This document shows positions 40,430 through 50,599 of a stretch of DNA of 64,000 bases, one piece after another (the first letter of the stretch is position 1; the number at the start of each line of letters is the position of its first letter). Below the pieces are notes generated by a model. It had not been told where the DNA came from, searched no databases, and was given only the letters and a program-made list of their open reading frames with translations. Source of the stretch: Symbiodinium natans (lineage: Eukaryota; Sar; Dinophyceae; Suessiales; Symbiodiniaceae); NCBI GenBank assembly GCA_905221605.1, contig CAJNDS010000313.1, positions 321,478 through 385,477 of the forward strand. Direction: 5' to 3'. The position numbers and the translations under genes are program-made.

Positions 40430-40900
40430 TTAAACCCTAAACCCTAAACCCTAAACCCTAAACCCTAAACCCCCTAAACCCCTAAACCCTAAACCCCTAA
40501 ACCCAAACCCTAAACCCTAAACCCTAAACCCAAAACCCTAAACCCTAAGCCCTAACTAAACCCTAAACCCCTAAACCCTAAACCCTAAACCCTAAACCCT
40601 AAACCCTAAAAACCCTAAACCCTAAACCCCCTAAACCCTAAACCCTAAACCCTAAACCCTAAACCCTAAACCCTAAACCCTAAACCCTAAACCTTAAACC
40701 CTAAACCCTAAACCCTAAACCCTAAACCCTACACCCTACACCCTACACCCTACACCCTACACCCTAAACCCTAAACCCGAAACCCTAAACCCTAAGCCCT
40801 GAACCTGAAACCCGAAACCCGAAACCTGAGACCTTAAACCCAAGCCCTGAACCCTGCACCTTAAATCCTAATCCCTCACCCCCGGATCCTGAACCCTAAG
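40430..40900. repeat. Long CCCTAAA array with variants
   Basis: About 360 bp of CCCTAAA with CCCCTAAA slips, a CCCTACA tract at 40732-40765 and CCCGAAA near the end. 40900-41150 is anonymous. Confidence 0.95.
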
Positions 40901-41149
40901 CCTTAAACCCAACATAGGGCTGGGAGGTTGAGATTCAGGGCGCTCGTGTGGGTTGAGGGTTTCTGGGGTCCATAAGGGATGCTTCAGGGAGGCCTGAGAC
41001 GACGGCTCGAGGGATATTTGGGGCCTGAGTGGTTTTTTGAAGCTTATGAAATTCCTTCCGGGGGTTCGACTCAAAACCCCTGAATCCTACAGCCCACCCC
41101 AACCCCAGAAGCCTCGTCCACTGGACCGCACCCTCATGGGCATATTGGG

Positions 41150-41490
41150 GTTTTAGGGTTTTAGGATTTAGGGTTTAGGGTTGAGGGTTTAGGGTTTAGG
41201 GTGCTTGCCTCACCCGAGGCTCTTCACAGAGGGGCGAGGCGCCGGGGGCAGCTTTACCTACTTCACCCCCAGACCCTGGCCCTAAACCCTAGCCCTAAAC
41301 CCTAGCCCTAAACCCTAGCCCTAAACCCTAACCCCTAACCCCTAAACCCTAAACCCTAAACCCTAAACCCTAAACCCTAAACCCTAACCTTCCCAAAGCA
41401 AGGACCCATTCCAACGACCAACCCCGGCTGAAGATCCCTCAAGCCCTAAGACCCTGACACTAAGAAAGCAGTGAAACACCGCGCGGCCCT
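41150..41490. repeat. TTTAGGG and CCCTAAA/CCCTAGC arrays with a small island
   Basis: TTTAGGG at 41153-41202 and CCCTAAA/CCCTAGC at 41276-41390. The gap between contains a coding-like FTEGRGAGGSFTYFTPRP, too short to call. Confidence 0.85.
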
Positions 41491-41499
41491 AAACTAGAC

Positions 41500-41618
41500 C
41501 CCACTAGGACCCAGAGTAGGCCCTGATTTTACCTTGTTCAGGGTTTCGGTTTCCTTGCAAGCCCCTTTAACCCAAGAAGGGCACCCTTTTGGTTCCCAGG
41601 TTTCTCTTGGGTATGGCC
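41500..41618. mobile_element. Short repeat element, family F copy 2
   Basis: ACTAGGACCCAGAGTAGGCC, CCCAAGAAGGGCACCCTTTT and TCTCTTGGGTATGG follow the order of copy 1 at 2130. Confidence 0.5.
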
Positions 41619-41624
41619 CCAAAA

Positions 41625-42640
41625 ACCCCAAACCCCAAACCCTAAACCCTAAACCCGAAACCCTAAACCCTAAACCCTACACCCTAAACCCTAAACCCTA
41701 AACCCTAAACCCCAAACCCCAAACCCCAAACCCCAAACCCCAAACCCCTCAGCCCCTGGTTCTCAAGATTCGACCGGGCTCTCCACCTCAAAACCCCGAC
41801 GGCTTCCGCCTCCAACCCCTAACATCTAGGCGGGTTTAGGGTATCTAGGGTTTAGGGTTTAGGATTTAGGGTTTAGGGTTTTGGGGTTTAGGGTTTAGGA
41901 ATTCGGGTTTAGGGTATTTAGGGTTTAGGGTTTGGGGTTTATGGTTGAGGGTTGAGGGTTTAGGCTTTCAAAATGACAAGAAGCAGTGCTTGAATGCACG
42001 CTGGGGGTTCGGAAGAGCTTCGGGAGCCTCCTCATGCAGGTCACTGTAGGGTTCCAACAAGGCGTTTTGAATGACTAGGACTGACTATTTTTAATTTCTT
42101 GGGTTCTGGAGTGCACTTGAATACTTTTTTTTTGGTTCTGGGTTCCTATTATTGCTACTTATGCCTAACAAGTATATGTTTTTTTTTTCAGGGTCTACTC
42201 CGAAGTAGGGTTTCCATTAGAGTCAGCGGGACTAGCTAGGGGTGGAGCGGGAGGCTTCTGGGCAATATCACCCGAAGCCCTAACACACTAAACCCCGAAC
42301 CCAAACCATGAACCCTAGTTAAACCCTAAACCCTAAACCCTAAACCCTAAACCCTAAACCCTAAACCCTAAACCTCAACCCTAAACCCCTAAACCCTAAA
42401 CCCTAAACCCTAAACCCTAAACCCTAAACCCTAAACCCTAAACCCTAAACCCTAAACCCTAAACCCTAAACCCTAAACCCTAAACCCTAAGCCCTACTCT
42501 CCTTAAACCCTAAACCCTAAACCCTAAACCCTAAACCCTAAACCCTAAGCCCTAAACCCTAAACCCTAAACCCTGAACCCTGAACCCTGAACCCTGAACC
42601 TTAAACCCTAAACCCTAAACCGAATTCAACCCTCAACCCG
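41625..42640. repeat. Arrays with AT-richer island
   Basis: CCCTAAA/CCCCAAA at 41625-41745, TTTAGGG degenerate at 41830-41965, an anonymous island at 41966-42300 and a long CCCTAAA array at 42318-42622 with a CCCTGAA tract. Confidence 0.9.
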
Positions 42641-42644
42641 TCAA

Positions 42645-42716
42645 GTCCGACAGGCCACCAAGGACGCACAGCCGCCACCGTCCCCAGTGCCACCCATGCA
42701 GGCTGGCAGGGTTTAG
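42645..42716 (+). CDS. Exon-like island, Pro-rich
   Basis: 23 codons reading VRQATKDAQPPPSPVPPMQA, then GRV, with the stop inside TTTAGGG. CCCTAAA lies 5' and TTTAGGG 3'. Likely a disordered segment. No family. Confidence 0.3.
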   Translation, partial: VRQATKDAQPPPSPVPPMQAGRV

Positions 42717-43225
42717 GGGTTAGGGTTTAGGGTTTAGGGTTTAGGGTTTAGGGTTTAGGGTTTAGGGTTTAGGGTTTAGGGTTTAGGGTTTAGGTTTTCG
42801 GTTTTAGGGTTTAGGGTTTAGGGTTTAGGGTTAGGGGTTACAGCAAGAAGTCTTATAAACAAGCCCCCCCACCCCCACCCACATATGGTTGCAGCCAGTC
42901 ATGTCTATGATATGCTAGCTACTTGTGAGATTCTGATGCCGAGTTGCTCTCGGAGTGGGGATCGGTTACGGACTGAGCACGCGCGTTGACAGAAACATAC
43001 CTGTCTTTAGTTCTTTTAAAAATTGTTGTTGCTTTCTAAGGTGCGTAACGAATCTTCACAAAACCGTAAGCCCTAAACCCAAAACCGTAAGCCTGATACT
43101 ACCATGATTCCTATCAAGGTGTAGGAGCCCCTAAACCCTAAACCCTAAACCCTAAACCCTAAACCCTAAACCCTAGACCCTAAACCCTAAACCCTAAACC
43201 CTAAACCCTAAACCTTCAAGCTCCT
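42710..43225. repeat. TTTAGGG array, island, CCCTAAA array
   Basis: TTTAGGG at 42714-42835. An island at 42840-43130, AT-richer and without a gene, is followed by CCCTAAA at 43130-43215. Confidence 0.9.
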
Positions 43226-43780
43226 GTAGCTTGAAACTATTCGAAAGTCGAAAACGAAAACTCCTCCAAGCTTTCCGCGAGAATTCCGGAAACTTCCCTG
43301 GGCCTGAACCCTTCATAATTTCCTTTACCCCTAAGCCCTCAACCTTCAACCCTAAATACTTTTGGCGCTCATGTTTTCCCGGTGTTCGAGACAAGCGGGG
43401 AGAAGCTGGGTTTCCTTACCTCAGGGCCCTTGGACCATGCAACTTGGAGTTTAGGGCTTGGGGTTTTAATTGGGTTTAGGGTTTAGGGTTTAGGGCTTAG
43501 GGTTTAGGGTGTAGGGCTTAGGGCTTAGGGCTTAGGGCTTCGGGCTTGGGGGCTTAGGGCTTAGATGCCCTCCCATGTGGTGGTGCCCTAAACCCTCAAC
43601 CCTCAACCCTGAAACCCTTGAAGTCGAAGCCTAGACCCTGATGTCTCCTCAACCATAAGGCCTCCGCTAACTGCAACGCCCTAATCCTAAGAAGTCGCAG
43701 ACTCTGGTTTTCGTGCTCGCAGTATGAGAACCGTCCATTTTCCGAATCCCAGGCCCGAAGCCCTGAATCACAAACCACAA
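43226..43780. other. Anonymous island with TTTAGGG tract
   Basis: 43226-43450 keeps frames open on both strands (for example MKLFESRKRKLLQAFRENSG on +), with mixed composition. 43468-43560 is TTTAGGG/CTTAGGG. No firm gene. Confidence 0.5.
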
Positions 43781-43785
43781 CTAAC

Positions 43786-43826
43786 TACTATTTGCTTAAA
43801 GAGCCCCCCAAAATTCTATATATATG

Positions 43827-43861
<35 letters not shown>

Positions 43862-43930
43862 TCACATCAAAAACATCTTCCTTATATGGGCAATATGGGG
43901 ACTATTCTTGCGGGGGGTTCTTATGCTAAC
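43786..43930. mobile_element. MITE-like element, family C copy 3
   Basis: Ends TTTGCTTAAAGAGCCCCCC and GGGGGGTTCTTATGC are inverted relatives of C1. The interior holds a (TA)n microsatellite and AACATCTTCCTTATATGGGC. Confidence 0.6.
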
Positions 43931-43965
43931 GGAAGCAAGACCCAACTCCTGTCCTTCTCGCACAG

Positions 43966-44076
43966 TCTGACGATGATGACTTCGATGCCGAGACCTCGTC
44001 GATGTCACTCGCGTATCTTCTTTTCAAAGGGGGTCCCTATTACGTGGGTCGCTTAAGTTTTTTCAATAGTGTTTAA
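43966..44076 (+). CDS. Terminal exon-like island, 36 codons
   Basis: A pyrimidine-rich acceptor CTCCTGTCCTTCTCGCACAG ends at 43965. The frame reads SDDDDFDAETSSMSLAYLLF, then KGGPYYVGRLSFFNSV and TAA. Acidic first half, aromatic second half. It starts right after a family C element. It is one of the best exon candidates. No family is recognised. Confidence 0.5.
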   Translation, partial: SDDDDFDAETSSMSLAYLLFKGGPYYVGRLSFFNSV

Positions 44077-44416
44077 GGGTTTTAAGGGTTTTAGGGGTCT
44101 CAAGGACTTTGTGGTTTTAGGGGCTTTAGCTGGTCTACATATGTTTTCGGGGCGTTTTTGAGGCAGTCGCAATCAAGCCGCGCGCGTTTGGACAGGGCAT
44201 TCCCGGGCATGAGCCTGGCAGACGAAGGATCTCACTAGCGACGTAGTCCCTAAAGCCCTAAACCCCTCAACCCCTAAACCCCTGAACCCTAAGCCCTACA
44301 CCCTAAACCCTAAGCCCGAAACCCTAAGCCGCTAAACCCTGCACCCTAAACCATGAACCCCGCACCCGTCGTCTGAACCCCCAAGCCAAGTTGGTTTTGG
44401 GTTTTAGGGTCTACTC

Positions 44417-44519
44417 GTGGAATGTTCCCCATTATAAACAGTCCTTAATCGGGATTCGAGTACCCCCCCCCCCCCTTCTTATGCCTATTAGGACTGTAGT
44501 ATTGGGGGAACATCCCAAG
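44417..44519. mobile_element. MITE-like element, family A copy 5
   Basis: GGAATGTTCCCCATTATAAA, then CAGTCCTTAATCGGGATT on the left; TTAGGACTGTAGTATTGGGG, then GAACATCCCAAG on the right, separated by a C run. Confidence 0.65.
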
Positions 44520-44599
44520 GTTTAGGTTTCAAGGCTTCTTGCCGTCATGAAGGTGTGACAGGATCCCTCTTGGAAATGCTGCTGCGCAGGCTTCTGGGC

Positions 44600-44780
44600 C
44601 CTGGACCAGCCCACTCTAAACCCAAAACCCGAAACCCCAAACCTTGATCCCCAAACCCTAAACCCAAAACCCCAAACCCCAAACCCTAAAACCCCAAACC
44701 CTGAATACTAAACCCTAAACCCTACACCCTAACCCTAAACGCTAAACCCTAAACCCTAAACCCTAAACCCTAAACCCTCC
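44600..44780. repeat. CCCTAAA / CCCCAAA array
   Basis: Variant-rich, then ordinary CCCTAAA at 44706-44778. Confidence 0.9.
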
Positions 44781-44788
44781 ATTTGCAG

Positions 44789-44874
44789 GGCACCCCTCTT
44801 CTGAGATGCACTCGCCCAGGCCTTTGCAGAGACACCAGGCTTTCCGCTCGGAGGGTTTAGGACTTCGTGTTTAG
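44789..44874 (+). CDS. Exon-like island, His/Arg/Ser-rich
   Basis: The acceptor CTCCATTTGCAG ends at 44788. The frame reads HPSSEMHSPRPLQRHQAFRS, then EG and array-derived residues. CCCTAAA lies 5' and TTTAGGG 3'. Competing frames exist, so the choice is uncertain. Confidence 0.3.
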
Positions 44875-45011
44875 GGTTTAGGGAAGTTTAGGGTTTAGGG
44901 TTTAGGGTCTACATAGGGTTTAGGGTTCGTACTTCGGGTTGCGGGGGTTGAGGGTTTGAGACAGTTAGAGAGTGCGCGCTTGTCAAGCTGAGGTGTTTAA
45001 TTTTTGAACGC

Positions 45012-46175
45012 TCACCAGGTGTAAAAGGGTGTAGGACCGTAGGGTTTCAGTGGTTCAGAGTTTAGGTTTCTGGGTCGATGTGATTCCGGTGAAGTGTCCG
45101 CGGGGTCACCTTTGGGCCTTTTTGCTTCAGGGGACCTCATGCGTCCGCTTGGGGGTGGTCCCATGTGGTTGACTACATATCCCGACGGCAATTCGATCAC
45201 CCTAAACCTTAAACCCTAAACCCTAAACCCTAAACCCAAAACCCATGAGCGCGCTGGCTGGCCATGCCTGCAGCAAGTCGGCCGTTCCTTGGGTCGTTGA
45301 GTTGCTCCTGTTGTGGAAGCAAGCAAGTAGACTGCGCCAGAGATGGGTTATGCATGCATGCATGTGCTGAAAGATGGCTTGCGAATATACCCTCGCCCTA
45401 GGGAGGCAGAGGCCACTTTGAGATGCCTCCCTCCACACCGGTGGCCGGGTGTGGGGCAGCTATGCTTCCGGCAAGTTACTGGCTGCCCTTGAGGCCAACG
45501 CGCCTATGGCCATGGCGTACGACAGCGGAGCTATGCGCCAACGTGTCCGCTGGTGGGCAGCCAGCACGTACCCAAGAGGTTGCAAAACCCGATACGTGCG
45601 GAATGCATCACAGGCAGGGGAGGCCTCGTCGTTCTCACAATCCTTGAGTCGTTGAGTTGCTTCTGTTGTGGTATCATGTACTTAGTAAGTAGACTGCGCC
45701 ATAGATGGGTTTTGCCGGTTGTGCATGCATGTGCTGGAACACTCACGGAACGCTGTTTGGAGGCCGCGTGGTTGAAAGGCGCAGTGGCGCTACTGCACAT
45801 GTTAAATGTTGCCTTGGATGGCTGTTTCTCTTGCACGGAGGCGTCCATCGCGTCAGCACGGCCACTCGATGTGATGACTGCCCAACCCGCGGGAAGTTGC
45901 TGCCCGAATGTGGAGCACTTCCCCCCGCCGTGGGGGTTCCGGTGATGTGTCCGCGGGGTCACCTTTGGGCCTTCTTGCTTCAGGGGAGCTCATGCGTCCG
46001 CTGGGGGGTGGTCCCAGGTGGTTGACCTCATATCCCGACGGCAATTCGATCGGCATGTCACTCATGCAAAGTAGGGGAGGCCCAGAGAGCCTTGCGAAGC
46101 GCAGCGGCTGAAGCGCATTCCGCCCCCAAGGCCTTTGGCCGCCCTTAGTCTTTGGCTTCAAACCCCTATACTCGA
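45012..46175. other. Non-telomeric island of internally duplicated fragments
   Basis: Two direct, diverged duplications: 45083-45200 with 45936-46053 (GTGTCCGCGGGGTCACCTTT, then TATCCCGACGGCAATTCGAT), and 45290-45372 with 45641-45738 (GTCGTTGAGTTGC, AAGTAGACTGCGCCA, GCATGCATGTGCTG). Open frames at 45449-45655 and 45553-45945 on + look partly coding, but they span repeat pieces. Probably remnants of a multicopy element. No product is called. Confidence 0.5.
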
Positions 46176-46209
46176 CGAAGTCCTATACCACTCCTATACC
46201 CCAAACCTC

Positions 46210-46640
46210 CTAGGGTTTAGGGTTTAGGGTTTAGGGTTTAGGGAAACTTTGGCCCTAAACCCTCATGCCAATAAAGCCTCAAAACCCTGAGGTCTTAGCC
46301 CCCACAGCCTGTGAACCTTGAAGAAGGCCAGCCGTCCATCACCTTCCGACGCTCGCGCTTCCTTAGCGCCTCATCAGGCCAGTGAGAGGGGGGGGGGGAT
46401 CCCTGGTGCAGGGCTTAGGGTTTAGGGTTTAGGGTTTAGGGTTTAGGGTTTAGGGTTTAGGGTTTAGGGTTTAGGGTTTAGGGCTTAGGGCTTAGGGCTT
46501 AGGGCTTAGGGGTTCCGAGGGTCTAGGGGGCCCCTATAAAGGAACATAGGGCCGGAATGGGAGCATATGCGCGGAAGGGTTTAGGGTTTAAGTGTTTTAG
46601 GGTTTAAAGTTTAGGGTTTAGGGTTTAAAGTTTAGGGTTT
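46210..46640. repeat. TTTAGGG arrays
   Basis: 46213-46245 and 46408-46510 (with CTTAGGG variants) and degenerate 46575-46650. A short word AAACTTTGGCCCTAAACCCT, then CATGCCAAT-AAGCCTCAA, at 46246-46290 recurs at 48103-48145. Confidence 0.9.
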
Positions 46641-46695
46641 AGGGTTTAGGGGTTAGGGTAGGGTTATAAATGTTCGGGTGTTTGGGGTTTAGGGC

Positions 46696-46959
46696 TTGAA
46701 TAGATGGTCCCCTCCCGGTATTGTGGTACATCTTTCGCGAAGTGTTCGTCGGGATCACATCGACCTGATCCCACAGATCCCACAGAGTTGTGTTAAGCGT
46801 TTGGGGTCGTCCAGAAATTTGGCGAGGTCGCAATCTAAAACAAATCCTAAAGCGCAACCAAGAATCTCACTCTCGCAGGTTGTCATGAACGTTTGGGCTC
46901 CCATGAACCCCCCAACTTCTCAACCCAAGCCCTCTGCAACCCCCAACCCTAAACCCTAA
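46696..46959 (+). CDS. Coding-like ORF, possible exon
   Basis: Open frame of 87 codons whose core reads WSPPGIVVHLSRSVRRDHID, then LIPQIPQSCVKRLGSS and ISLSQVVMNVWAPMNPP. The track-like start is not an ATG, so the N-terminus is probably set by splicing. The C-terminus runs into PKP array peptide. The minus-strand frame over the same bases has poorer composition. No family. Confidence 0.35.
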   Translation: MNRWSPPGIVVHLSRSVRRDHIDLIPQIPQSCVKRLGSSRNLARSQSKTNPKAQPRISLSQVVMNVWAPMNPPTSQPKPSATPNPKP

Positions 46960-47000
46960 ACCCTAAACCCCAAAACCCCAAAACCCCCATGCTCTAAATC

Positions 47001-47105
47001 CTCTTCAACCGCACCGTCAGAAGCAGCCTCGCCGCAGCGCGCGGCAGCCTGCACGGCCTGTTTACTTCTTGGATGGACCGTGGGGTTCTAGGGTTTAGGA
47101 TTTAG
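47001..47105 (+). CDS. Exon-like island, 34 codons
   Basis: Frame reading LFNRTVRSSLAAARGSLHGL, then FTSWMDRGVLGFRI and TAG in array sequence. CCCCAAA lies 5' and TTTAGGG 3'. Coding-like, function unknown. Confidence 0.4.
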   Translation, partial: LFNRTVRSSLAAARGSLHGLFTSWMDRGVLGFRI

Positions 47106-47329
47106 GGCACTAACCCACAAGCACCCCACCCCCTGGTAAACCCTCATACCCTCGGGAGCGAGATTATGTAACCCCAAACCCAAACCCTCAACCCTTGTAA
47201 GCCTACAAAGCCCTAAACCAAAAAATGCACAAACCTTAAATCCCTAAAGCCTCAAATCCCCGAACCTCCCGGTCAATCCGAAACCCATAAGGCCCAACAA
47301 GCCCCAGACTCAACCTAGACCCTAAACCC

Positions 47330-47510
47330 TCAACCCCTCAACCCTAAACCCTAGAGCCTAAATCCTAACCCGTAAACCGTAAACCCTAAACCCTAGACCC
47401 TAAACCCTACACCCTACACCCCACACCCTAAACCCTAACCCCAAACCCTAAACCCTAAACTCTATACCCTATACCCTAAACCCGAAACCCTAAATCCTCA
47501 ACCCTAAACC
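47330..47510. repeat. CCCTAAA variant array
   Basis: CCCTAAA with CCCTACA, CCCTATA and CCGTAAA variants. 47106-47330 is anonymous, degenerate sequence. Confidence 0.85.
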
Positions 47511-47516
47511 GCACAG

Positions 47517-47599
47517 CCGACATGCAGACCGGCCGCCGCGCTCCCACCGTTCGAGCGGAGAAGGATGTCACGTGGCGGGTGTGTCATAGGGCTGAACTT
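47517..47599 (+). CDS. Exon-like island, basic
   Basis: The acceptor AACCGCACAG ends at 47516. The frame reads MQTGRRAPTVRAEKDVTWRV, then CHRAELG. CCCTAAA lies 5' and TTTAGGG 3'. The ATG at 47522 may be internal. No family. Confidence 0.35.
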
Positions 47600-48355
47600 G
47601 GGGGTTTAGGGTTGCTTTTACGGTTTTGGGTTTGTAGGGCTTAGGGTTTTTCTAGGGTTTTAGGGTTTAGAGTTTCGGGTTTAGGGCAAGCATAAACCCG
47701 AAATCCTACCCCAAATAACCCCCACTGCTTTAGGTCATAGGAGTCTTATGAATGTCGGGCTTCAAGGCCAAGAGGTCGGATTAACACCCTAAGCCCTGGA
47801 GCCTAACACCCCAAACGGTCTAGGATTTAGGGTTTACGGTTGAGGGATAGGGCGTAGGAACTAGGGCTTTTGGGGGGGGGGGGGGGGGGGGGCTAGGGTT
47901 TAGGGTTTAGGGTTTAGGGTTTAGGGTTTAGGGTTTAGGGTTTAGGGAACATGGCCCCCGATTTCCGGGGGACTTCTTTGATTTTAATCCTTGAACCCTG
48001 CACCCTGGAGCCGCCAAACCCAAAGCCCGGAATTCTAAACCCTTAGGGTTTAGGGTTTAGGGTTTAGTGTTTAGGGTTTAGTTCAGGGTTCAGGGTTTAG
48101 GGAAACTTTGGCCCTAAACCCTCATGCCAATGAAGCCTCAACCCTATCTCTAAACCCTAAACCCTTAATTAGCCCTAAACCCCTAAACCCTAAATCCTTC
48201 AGGCAGTTAGGGCAAGAGTTGCTGATGTGCCTGCAACGATGTGTTCCTTAAATTGGCGGCATTGGGGCCTGCAGGGGAGATATCCCCCAAATCCTAAACC
48301 CAAAGCCCTCTGAAAGTAGGGATTTTGGGGGGGGGCTTGAGGCTTAGGGGGGAAC
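47600..48355. repeat. Degenerate TTTAGGG, poly-G and anonymous spacer
   Basis: Broken TTTAGGG at 47600-47690, a G run of about 20 near 47873-47892, then a TTTAGGG array at 47894-47947. No gene. Confidence 0.75.
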
Positions 48356-48776
48356 CCTAAACCCTAAACCCTAAACCCTAAACCCTAAACCCTAAACCCT
48401 AAACCCTAAACCCTAAACCCTAAACCCTAAACCCTAAACCCTAAACCCTAAACCCTAAACCCTAAACCCTAAACCCTAAACCCTAAACCCTAAACACCCT
48501 AAACCCTAAACCCTAAACCCTAAACCCTAAACCCTAAACCCTAAACCCTAAACCCTAAACCCTAAACCCTAAACCCTAAACCCTAAACCCTAAACCCTAA
48601 ACCCTAAACCCTAAACCCTAAACCCTAAACCCTACTAAACCCTAAACCCTAAACCCTAAACCCTAAACCCTAAACCCTAAACCCTAAACCCTAAACCCTA
48701 AACCCTAAACCCTAAACCCTAAACCCTAAACCCTAAACCCTAAACCCTAAACCCTAAACCCTAAACCCTAAACCCC
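48356..48776. repeat. Longest near-perfect CCCTAAA array
   Basis: About 60 heptamers over 420 bp with only two slips (CACCCTAAA near 48496 and CCTACTAAA near 48633). It ends 58 bp before the ATG of the V-ATPase c-like gene. Confidence 0.97.
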
Positions 48777-48833
48777 CTTCTTGCCGCAAAAGATACAGGT
48801 CACGCCCAACCGCTTTGCCCCTGCTGCCGAGCC

Positions 48834-49440
48834 ATGTCGTTCCACGGGCAGGACGATGCCGGGATGAAAGGCGCCATGCTCTCGGCCCTACTGCCTCTGT
48901 TGGGAACCGGCCTCGGATTCTACTACCTTGTTGCCGGGGTAACTCGGTAGGCCCTTGGGACATTTTGTATTTTCCCTTTTTTGGGGTTTAAGAGGATCAT
49001 ATTCAGGAATATCTTTTCTGAGGGTGTTTTAAGGGCCATCCTAGGTAAAGAAGGCCAAGGCGGAAGTGGAAGGCTGTTCCATCGACAGGCACACCGTTGT
49101 GAGCAGCATCATGCTGGCTGTGTGCACACTCTACGGCTTCGTCGGCGCCGCCGTCATCCTCGCCGACCTTGGCAAGGACCCGGCCTTACCCGCGAACTCC
49201 GCCTGCGCCGCGGGCCTGGTGAATGGCCTCTCCTCAGCAATCTCGGCCATAGGCCAGGGATATTTCTCAGCCAGGGCCGTGGAGGCAGGGGCCCGGCAGC
49301 CGCGCAGCTTCGTTGCGTTCGTCTTGATCTTGATTTACATCGAGGCCTTTGCCCTCTACGGCCTCGTTGTCAGCCTCGTCATCGGTGGCGTCGCCATCCA
49401 GGCGGGTTCTTTGGGCCTTGGGGGAGCTTGGGGAGACTGA
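48834..49440 (+). CDS. V-ATPase proteolipid subunit c-like protein (two exons)
   Basis: Exon 1 is 48834-48938 (35 codons from MSFHGQDDAGMKGAML, ending GFYYLVAG with donor GTAACT). Exon 2 is 49045-49440 after the acceptor CATCCTAG, phase 0. The product has 166 residues, the usual size for eukaryotic c. Four membrane segments: ~13-35, ~53-77 (VVSSIMLAVCTLYGFVGAAV), ~88-112 and ~124-147 (FVAFVLILIYIEAFALYGL). Glu135 in the fourth is the expected proton-carrying residue. The preceding RQPRSF matches the family QQPRLF. Role: rotor ring of the proton pump in endomembranes. Exact exon boundaries are inferred. The first segment is diverged. Confidence 0.7.
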
Positions 49441-49588
49441 TCGCCCGCCGTAGCCGTCTGGTCTCCCTCAACACTAAACCCTAAAGCCTAACCCTAAACC
49501 CCAACCCTGAACCCTAAACCTAAATCCTAAACCCTCGTAAGTCTCGCCATATGTGTCTATTGTATATCTAGGAAGGTTCGATAGTTAG

Positions 49589-50590
49589 AGGAGCATCTCT
49601 TGGTTGACTCAGAAGCAAGCACACCAGAGGATCAGACCGATCTTCCTACGGGGGCCCTGGTGCCTTCCACCAGCAGCTTCCTCCTCGCTACTTTAGGCGG
49701 CGTGGTTGGCTCCACAGCCTCAGGCTGTGCGATCATGGAGGTAGCTTGGTTTGTTTCTTGAGCTCCATTTCTTACGCTGCGCTTCAAGAAAATCGGGGGC
49801 TTGAAGTCTAGGGGTTTCGGGCCCTTTCAGGCCTATAGGAGAGTCGTCTCTCTGTCCTAGCTTGCAAGAGAGCTACCCTAAACCCTAAACCCTAAACCCT
49901 AAACCCTAAACCCTAAACCCTAAACCCTAGACCCTAGACCCTAGACCCTAAACCCTAAACCCTAAACCCTAAACCCTAAACCCTAAACCCTAAACCCTAA
50001 ACCCTAAACCCTAAACCCTAAACCCTAAACCCTAAACCCTAAACCCTAAACCCTAAACCCTAAACCCTAAACCCTAAACCCTAAACCCTAGACCCTAGAC
50101 CCTAGACCCTAGACCCTAAACCCCAAACCCTAAACCCTAAACCCTAAACCCTAAACCCTCAACCCAACTGCAGATGACCGTTGGGGCGCCGCACATGGCG
50201 ATGCGGGCGATGCTTCCAGTCGTCTTCAATGGTGTCACTGGTATCTACGGCCTGATTCTTGGCAGCCCAGTGGTACCCTTTTCCCTTCTTGGAACAAGTT
50301 TAAAATAATTCGTAGCCAGGTACTTGGGCCCTAAAGCTATTTTTTTTGGAGTACCCTTTTCCCGTCTCCCTTATGAAGTAACCAGCCCCAAAGGGTGCCC
50401 CCATTGTAAAATGGTTCCTGGGCTACCAAGCACATAGTATATACTTGGGCCCTCAACTACATACAGGAACCCCTTCATGGCTGGTTACAGGGCTACCAAG
50501 GATTAATGCCATCGTGGACACGCAGCCGTGGCCGCCGAGCGGAAACGACTGGGCAGCTGGGATCCTCTACCTCCTCTCAAGCGCAGGCTT
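49589..50590 (+). CDS. Partial V-ATPase c-like paralogue (three exon-like pieces)
   Basis: Piece 1, 49589-49740: EHLLVDSEASTPEDQTDLPT, then SSFLLATLGGVVGSTASGCA and IME, donor GTAGCT, phase 0. Piece 2, 50174 to about 50272: after CTGCAG, MTVGAPHMAMRAMLPVVFNG, then VTGIYGLILG, matching the c-subunit PVV..GI.AIYGL segment. Piece 3, about 50491-50590: LPRINAIVDTQPWPPSGNDW, then AAGILYLLSSAG. Frame continuity between pieces 2 and 3 works if a GC donor (CTTG|GCAGCC, after 50261) and the acceptor at 50490 are used; GC-AG introns are known in dinoflagellates. It lacks the final Glu-bearing helix and runs into TTTAGGG then satellite. Start and end are missing, so it may be a broken duplicate. Confidence 0.5.
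49865..50160. repeat. CCCTAAA array inside an inferred intron
   Basis: About 290 bp of CCCTAAA with two CCCTAGA tracts (49922-49950, 50085-50118). It lies between pieces 1 and 2 of the c-like paralogue, ending 14 bp before the inferred acceptor. Confidence 0.95.
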
Positions 50591-50599
50591 CCCCGACTT

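Noticed and set aside
48981-49484. 167-codon ORF in the frame overlapping the V-ATPase c-like exon
   Set aside because: Arg/Gly-rich shadow frame. The other frame has four hydrophobic segments and the c-subunit signature.
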